Shown piece by piece: positions 59,776 through 64,000 of a DNA stretch of 64,000 nt. Under the pieces are notes generated by a model, which had not been told where the DNA came from, searched no databases, and saw only the letters and a program-made list of their open reading frames with translations. Made by a program: the position numbers and the translations under genes. The stretch comes from Moniliella sp. 'wahieum' (Eukaryota > Basidiomycota > Moniliellomycetes > Moniliellales > Moniliellaceae): assembly GCA_003971905.1 (NCBI GenBank), contig RSEE01000062.1, positions 1 through 64,000 of the forward strand. The letters are read 5' to 3'. Numbering within the stretch: the first letter of the stretch is position 1; the number at the start of each line of letters is the position of its first letter.

Positions 59776-61963
59776 TCAATTCCCGGGGATAGGTATCTCC
59801 TTTGCAAAGCGTTTTGCACGCCATTTGGGCCCGTGAATCAGAATGGTAATCACACCTGGCACACTGAGGGCAGAAATCCCGGCAACGACCGTGTAGGTTC
59901 CGCCGGTACCAATACTTCTGATCATATACTCGATGCAGGCTGTTCCCGCCGCACCTAGGAGACAACGAACGAAGTTGCTGGAGGCGGAGACGCCAGCTGA
60001 ACGACCAGGCAAGAAGTCAAGCATAAGGTTTTGGAAGATTGTGCTGATTGTTCCGACGGTAAACCCATTGAGGAACAAAAATACGATAGGGGCTGCACAG
60101 CTAGTCCGTCCAACGCTCCATCCGTATGCGATAGTAGCAACCTGGCAGAAGGAAAGCAGTCAGCATTGGGTACGGATGCATGGTCGCAGAAGAGAAAACG
60201 AGAGAACGCGATCAGGGAACATACCACATTCAGACCAATCATGTACGGCCAAAGCATCAGACGTGCCTTTTCAATCGGGAAGGACAGGTCCTTGGCACCA
60301 TCAGTTCCAACAGGTTTGCGACGAGGGGTTTGGGTTCCCGGGCCTTGGATTTCGAGCTTGGCGGTACTTGCAGATGTGGAGAGGGTGCCTTGCTTCTCGC
60401 GATCCATTTGCTTGTCGGAAATGACCGTAGAATCAATAGGTTCGTCCATTTGTCCATGTTTCATGTCCTGTTCCAAGTCTTGCTGCGCCAAACGCTCCTC
60501 AGTTTGTTGTGCGACTCGACGATAGGTCCAGTTCAAGACTCGGCCGGTGCCAAAAGCCGCCAGCATGGCTCCCGTTCCAGTACTGATAAAACCAGACCTG
60601 ATTGCATCACCGTGACCCGTAGTGTTGCTCGAAATTGGTGGCGATGGTAGAAAGAATCATCATCTGGCCGAAAAAGGGAATGCGTACCCTAGAAGGCACA
60701 ACACCACCTCGGAATCAGCAAGAATCTGAGAGGAGTAAAAGAGAGCATATCCTTCGCCTCGTAACAGATGATCGCGAAGCGACGCTGTACGGGACTTTTC
60801 CCTTCCAATCGAGATGGGTCGCATGGAAGTGGTAAACCAGGCCGAGCCTGTCCCGTCCGTTGAGTCACGGTCTTTCCCGTCAGGAGGCAGAATAGGGCCT
60901 CGTGCATCAGGGTGGGAGCTGGCTTGCTGCCATTTCCAACCAGCTTCCGTAGGGTTTCTGGCAGGAAGAACAGAAGTGCAACAACACAAGCTGCGGCCAG
61001 GCAAAAGCAAAAGAGGAAGATATATCTCCATCCGGCACCCGAAGTAATAGCAGCTCCAATGAGCGGAGAGATGGCGGGAGCAACAGAATAGGAAGCCACA
61101 AAAATTCCCAAGGGTCCAGCTCGTGTGGAGCTAGGGAACAAGTCCGCCACTGTACCAGAGCCAACGGACATTACAGAGCTGCTTCCTACCGCTTGTAGCG
61201 CACGAAGCACCATGAGGCCAGCGTACACTCCGCTCTTGGACGAAGGCGTAGCATTGGGCAGCAGGTACATCCCAATGCAGGCACCCAAATAGATTATGAG
61301 CGAAATGATGTACACTGGTTTGCGGCCCGTTCTTCGGAAAAGTTTGGTTAGTGTATGGAACTTGATGGCAGAAGGGTACATACTTGTCGGTATTAGATCC
61401 GAGAACCATAGGGCTGAGACCTTGAGCAATCATAAAGACGGTTACACTCAGCTGGATGCTTTCCTGAGGTTGCTTCAAATCCTGTCGGCACATCACAGTT
61501 AGTGGTTATTGTTTCATCAGAAGGGCAATGATAAAAAAAATGGAACGTACCCTCGCAATACTAGGGATAGCCGACATGTAGATGTTGCTGGTCATCGGAC
61601 TGAGGAATGCGGTTGTGGTGACTAGCCCAAGGATAAGATTTTCCAACTGGGGGCAAAAACACTGTAAGGCGGTTCCTCTTGTGGGGGGGAAGGGGGCGAG
61701 AAGGCAGTTGTACTAGTATTGGTGCTGTTAGTAGTGATGCCTGCAAATTTGCCATCCGCATCGTCGATTTTGGTGTCCACCCCGAAACTGATCTGGCGGT
61801 CATTCGAAGACAGACGCCGGGACTTGGAAAGTGACTGGACCGGAGAACAATGACCCGGCGTTTGGGAGCCCGATTCCATCACGTGGGAGGCCTCTCCTGT
61901 TGGCGGGTTGAGGGGCGGCAGTGCATCGCTGCGAATAGTGACGCGGAGGTGATTGCCAGCCAT
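59776..61963 (-). CDS. MFS transporter, DHA1 (drug:H+ antiporter-like)
   Basis: A 12-helix carrier likely at the plasma membrane. Four exons: 61963-61551, 61481-61384, 61331-60225 and 60141-59776, with introns of 69, 52, 83 nt (donors GTACGT, GTATGT, GTATGT). A polar N-tail of about 115 residues precedes helix 1 (LILGLVTTTAFLSPMTSNIY), then SAIPSIARDLKQPQESIQLS and TVFMIAQGLSPMVLG. Splicing creates motif A, SNTDKTGRKPVYI. Motif B/C-like VLRALQAVGSSSVMSVG and SVAPAISPLIGAAIT, and GWRYIFLFCFCLAAACVV, belong to the first half. A long charged central loop contains QDLEQDMKHGQMDEPID. The last exon gives IVFLFLNGFTVGTISTIFQN, LMLDFLPGRSAGVSASSN and FAKEIPIPGN. Length is about 661 residues. Three shortened runs (near 61650, 60670 and 60720) break the frame. 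The layout matches DHA1 carriers of the QDR/AQR1 kind; the substrate cannot be told. Confidence 0.85.
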
Positions 61964-64000
61964 GACGGATATATCAAGGCTCTTTGGAAGGGCGAAAGGG
62001 GATTGTGGGCAGAGCGGGAGAGGGGATTGTGTGCGAGAGACCTGACACGATAAAAGCGATTGGTAGCGAGGGACGCTTAGAGGAAGTGGATCGAGTGGCT
62101 AGAAGTTTGCGCAGTGATGGTGTTAAACACACCTGCTATGCTGACCTTTATATATAGCGGACAGCCACGGAAGCCACAAGCTGGTTACGGTTATAACAAG
62201 ACATGGAGGATGACCCCACGGCCTGCCCAAGGGAGACTTGGTGCCCGCATATTGGTGATGCATGATGTCTGATGTCTGATGTGTGACGTGTGACTTTCGA
62301 AGGGAGACGTGTGATGTACGATGCATGATCCAAATGATGTGGATGATTCATCGATGATCGATAGTGGATAACGGGCGGTTGCTGAGTCCATGCACCATGT
62401 TACACCCGTTTACACCCTGTTCCATGTTACACCTTAATAGCTTCAAGCTTTTCATGCATCATCGATCATGTGCATGGTTTTTGATTTTTAAGGCTTAATG
62501 ACTTGTCAATGAACGCGGTTAAGATGATTGTGCTACGTAGCAAGTCCGGAGCGCTGGCACGCGTTTGACGCTCGTGTCGCTCCAGCAGGCCAACCCAACC
62601 TGCTGCACCATCCTCTGTGGAGCGCTGTAAGCATGCGATGAGCGCTGAGCGCGAGCGCTCAGGCTGAGGACTGCTTAATGACACCAATGATTAGATCGTA
62701 AACATCAGGACAGTTGCACCCTCCCGTAGGTGGCTTCGGGGCCCCATACTCCCAGCGTGGATTTTTGACTCCGCATACAGGGTGTCTTCCTCTTCACGCG
62801 CGTAAAACGGGACTTTTCCAAGCGTTCATCGCGATCACCGGGGGTGCTCACGGATCAATGTCACTCCTTGCTGCAGGCCTCGGAGGATCAAGAGCACCCA
62901 CCGCCACATCGTGCCCACCGCCAAGGAGCCTGGCCTGGGCAAGTCTGGGCGCCGAGGCCCCCACATGTCGTAAGTCACGCGTGACGTGCCACCGAAACGC
63001 ATAACGCGTAACGCGTAACGCCTCAGGCTTGCGAACAACCTCAGTGTCTCAGCGCCTCAGCTCGTCTGTCGTTTCTAATTCGTGTCGCTCCGTACATTCA
63101 GGCGTACCCGCACCGCGTCACACAAAAATGCACGGTACGGCTCTCCTCCACAGGCCTTGGCGTGTCATTTTTACCTTGATCGATAAGATTAGATATGCCA
63201 ATATCTTATGCCAATGCGGCATGGGCACGTCTGTGCTTGGCGTGCTGTAAACTCAAATTGCGTCCGCGGGTTGTATAGACTAGACAAATTCCGAACAGAA
63301 GGAAGACAAGAGCCAACACAACAATTAAACATCCAAGCTTTTGGACTTCAACGTCAAGTTACCATGTGAAATTGGCATTGAAGCGATCGGACGGCGATAG
63401 CCAATCCCCTACTTCGCGCATCGGGGGTACCGGGTACCCTCCACGCCCATCGCACATTGCTTCCGTCCCCCCCCCCCGCGCCACCGCTGGCGTGATTTCA
63501 CAAAAGAAGCTTTTGAAGCTTGGTTCGCTCTCATATAGAGAAAGAGTATAACATGTGTATACAATGCCGTCTACCATGACGGTTATTCCCTTCGATCCCT
63601 ATTGCCCCTACATATAATACAGGATGCCACATGTGGAATGGGTCTTCTGGAGTAATGCAGCACCGGTCATCATGCATCATGGGAAATTTTTAAGGCCAAT
63701 TGGGCTCAAAATGATTGATTAAAGAATGTCGGTTTTTGAGGCAACGGTACTATTAGTGTACTCAGTCTGAGTGTACCTCGTCTCTTCATCTATCAGTACT
63801 CAGTTGTGTATTCAGTGAGTACACTAGTACTGACACCAAGTCACTGGTCACCGGCCGGTAAGGTCTAACCTTCGCTACACTTTACTTACAGTTACTAGTT
63901 ACTAGTTACTGCCAAGCCGAGCAAGCATGCACTTATCTATGTGTGCATGCTTCCAAAAATAAAGTTTTAAAGGTCCCGGTCACCGGTCACATTCAACGAT
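61964..64000. other. Gene-free end of the window
   Basis: About 2 kb without a recognised gene. Word arrays: GATGTCTGATGTCTGATG (about 62266), TGATCGATAGTG/ATCATCGATCATG (62340-62470), ACGCGTAACGCGTAACG (63003-63020), GTTACTAGTTACTAGTTACT (63890-63912) and GGTCACCGGTCAC (63978-63990). The 5' flank of the MFS gene is C/T-rich. Confidence 0.5.

Overview
This window is one end of a fungal chromosome. It opens with a telomere-like TAACCC tract, followed by about 5 kb of layered subtelomeric repeats. Several features suggest a compact, GC-rich basidiomycete-like yeast or mould: short introns (52-171 nt, usually 50-80), donors mostly GTACGT, branch-like CTAAC/CTGAC before the acceptor, and fungal gene families such as a Zn(II)2Cys6 factor, ROT1, DUF1776 and DHA1-type MFS transporters. 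The species cannot be named from the sequence alone.

Layout. 1-5.5 kb: telomere, three copies of a telomere-adjacent module (the third expanded by a 10 x 40-bp minisatellite), other tandem repeats and a perfect 28-bp palindrome. 6-11 kb: low coding quality, with remnants of an unrecognised spliced gene. 11-12.2 kb: an SSB-like Hsp70 lacking its first ~200 codons. 12.3-14.7 kb: an unrecognised, perhaps F-box-like gene. From 15 kb the core genome begins: tRNA-Glu(CTC) with an intron, RBG1/DRG1 GTPase, a tail-anchored inositol-polyphosphate 5-phosphatase, a DUF1776 protein, acetyl-CoA acetyltransferase, a PRP2/DHX16-type spliceosomal helicase, SERF/4F5 protein, a putative membrane protein, MYG1, ATP synthase subunit k, short/branched-chain acyl-CoA dehydrogenase, a two-module Myb/SANT-like protein, ROT1, an MFS transporter, a LINE 3' remnant, an alpha-arrestin, a Zn(II)2Cys6 factor and a second MFS transporter. 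Long gene-poor blocks (about 33.6-38.1, 50.3-54.5, 57.1-59.7 and 62-64 kb) carry short arrays built on self-complementary hexamers.

Functional links. MYG1, ATP19, the acyl-CoA dehydrogenase and perhaps the thiolase are mitochondrial; the last two act at different steps of isoleucine breakdown. The helicase and RBG1 belong to RNA processing and translation. ROT1, the 5-phosphatase, the arrestin and the MFS carriers concern the secretory pathway and membrane. Several conserved genes form closely spaced divergent pairs (5-phosphatase/DUF1776, helicase/SERF, MYG1/ATP19), which suggests shared promoters.

Caveat. Almost every conserved gene is interrupted by single-base length changes, mostly one base missing from a short homopolymer. 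The helicase P-loop alone shows three. I read these as probable assembly errors rather than pseudogenes, so gene spans below ignore them. The 5'-truncated Hsp70 and the LINE remnant are different and look genuinely incomplete.
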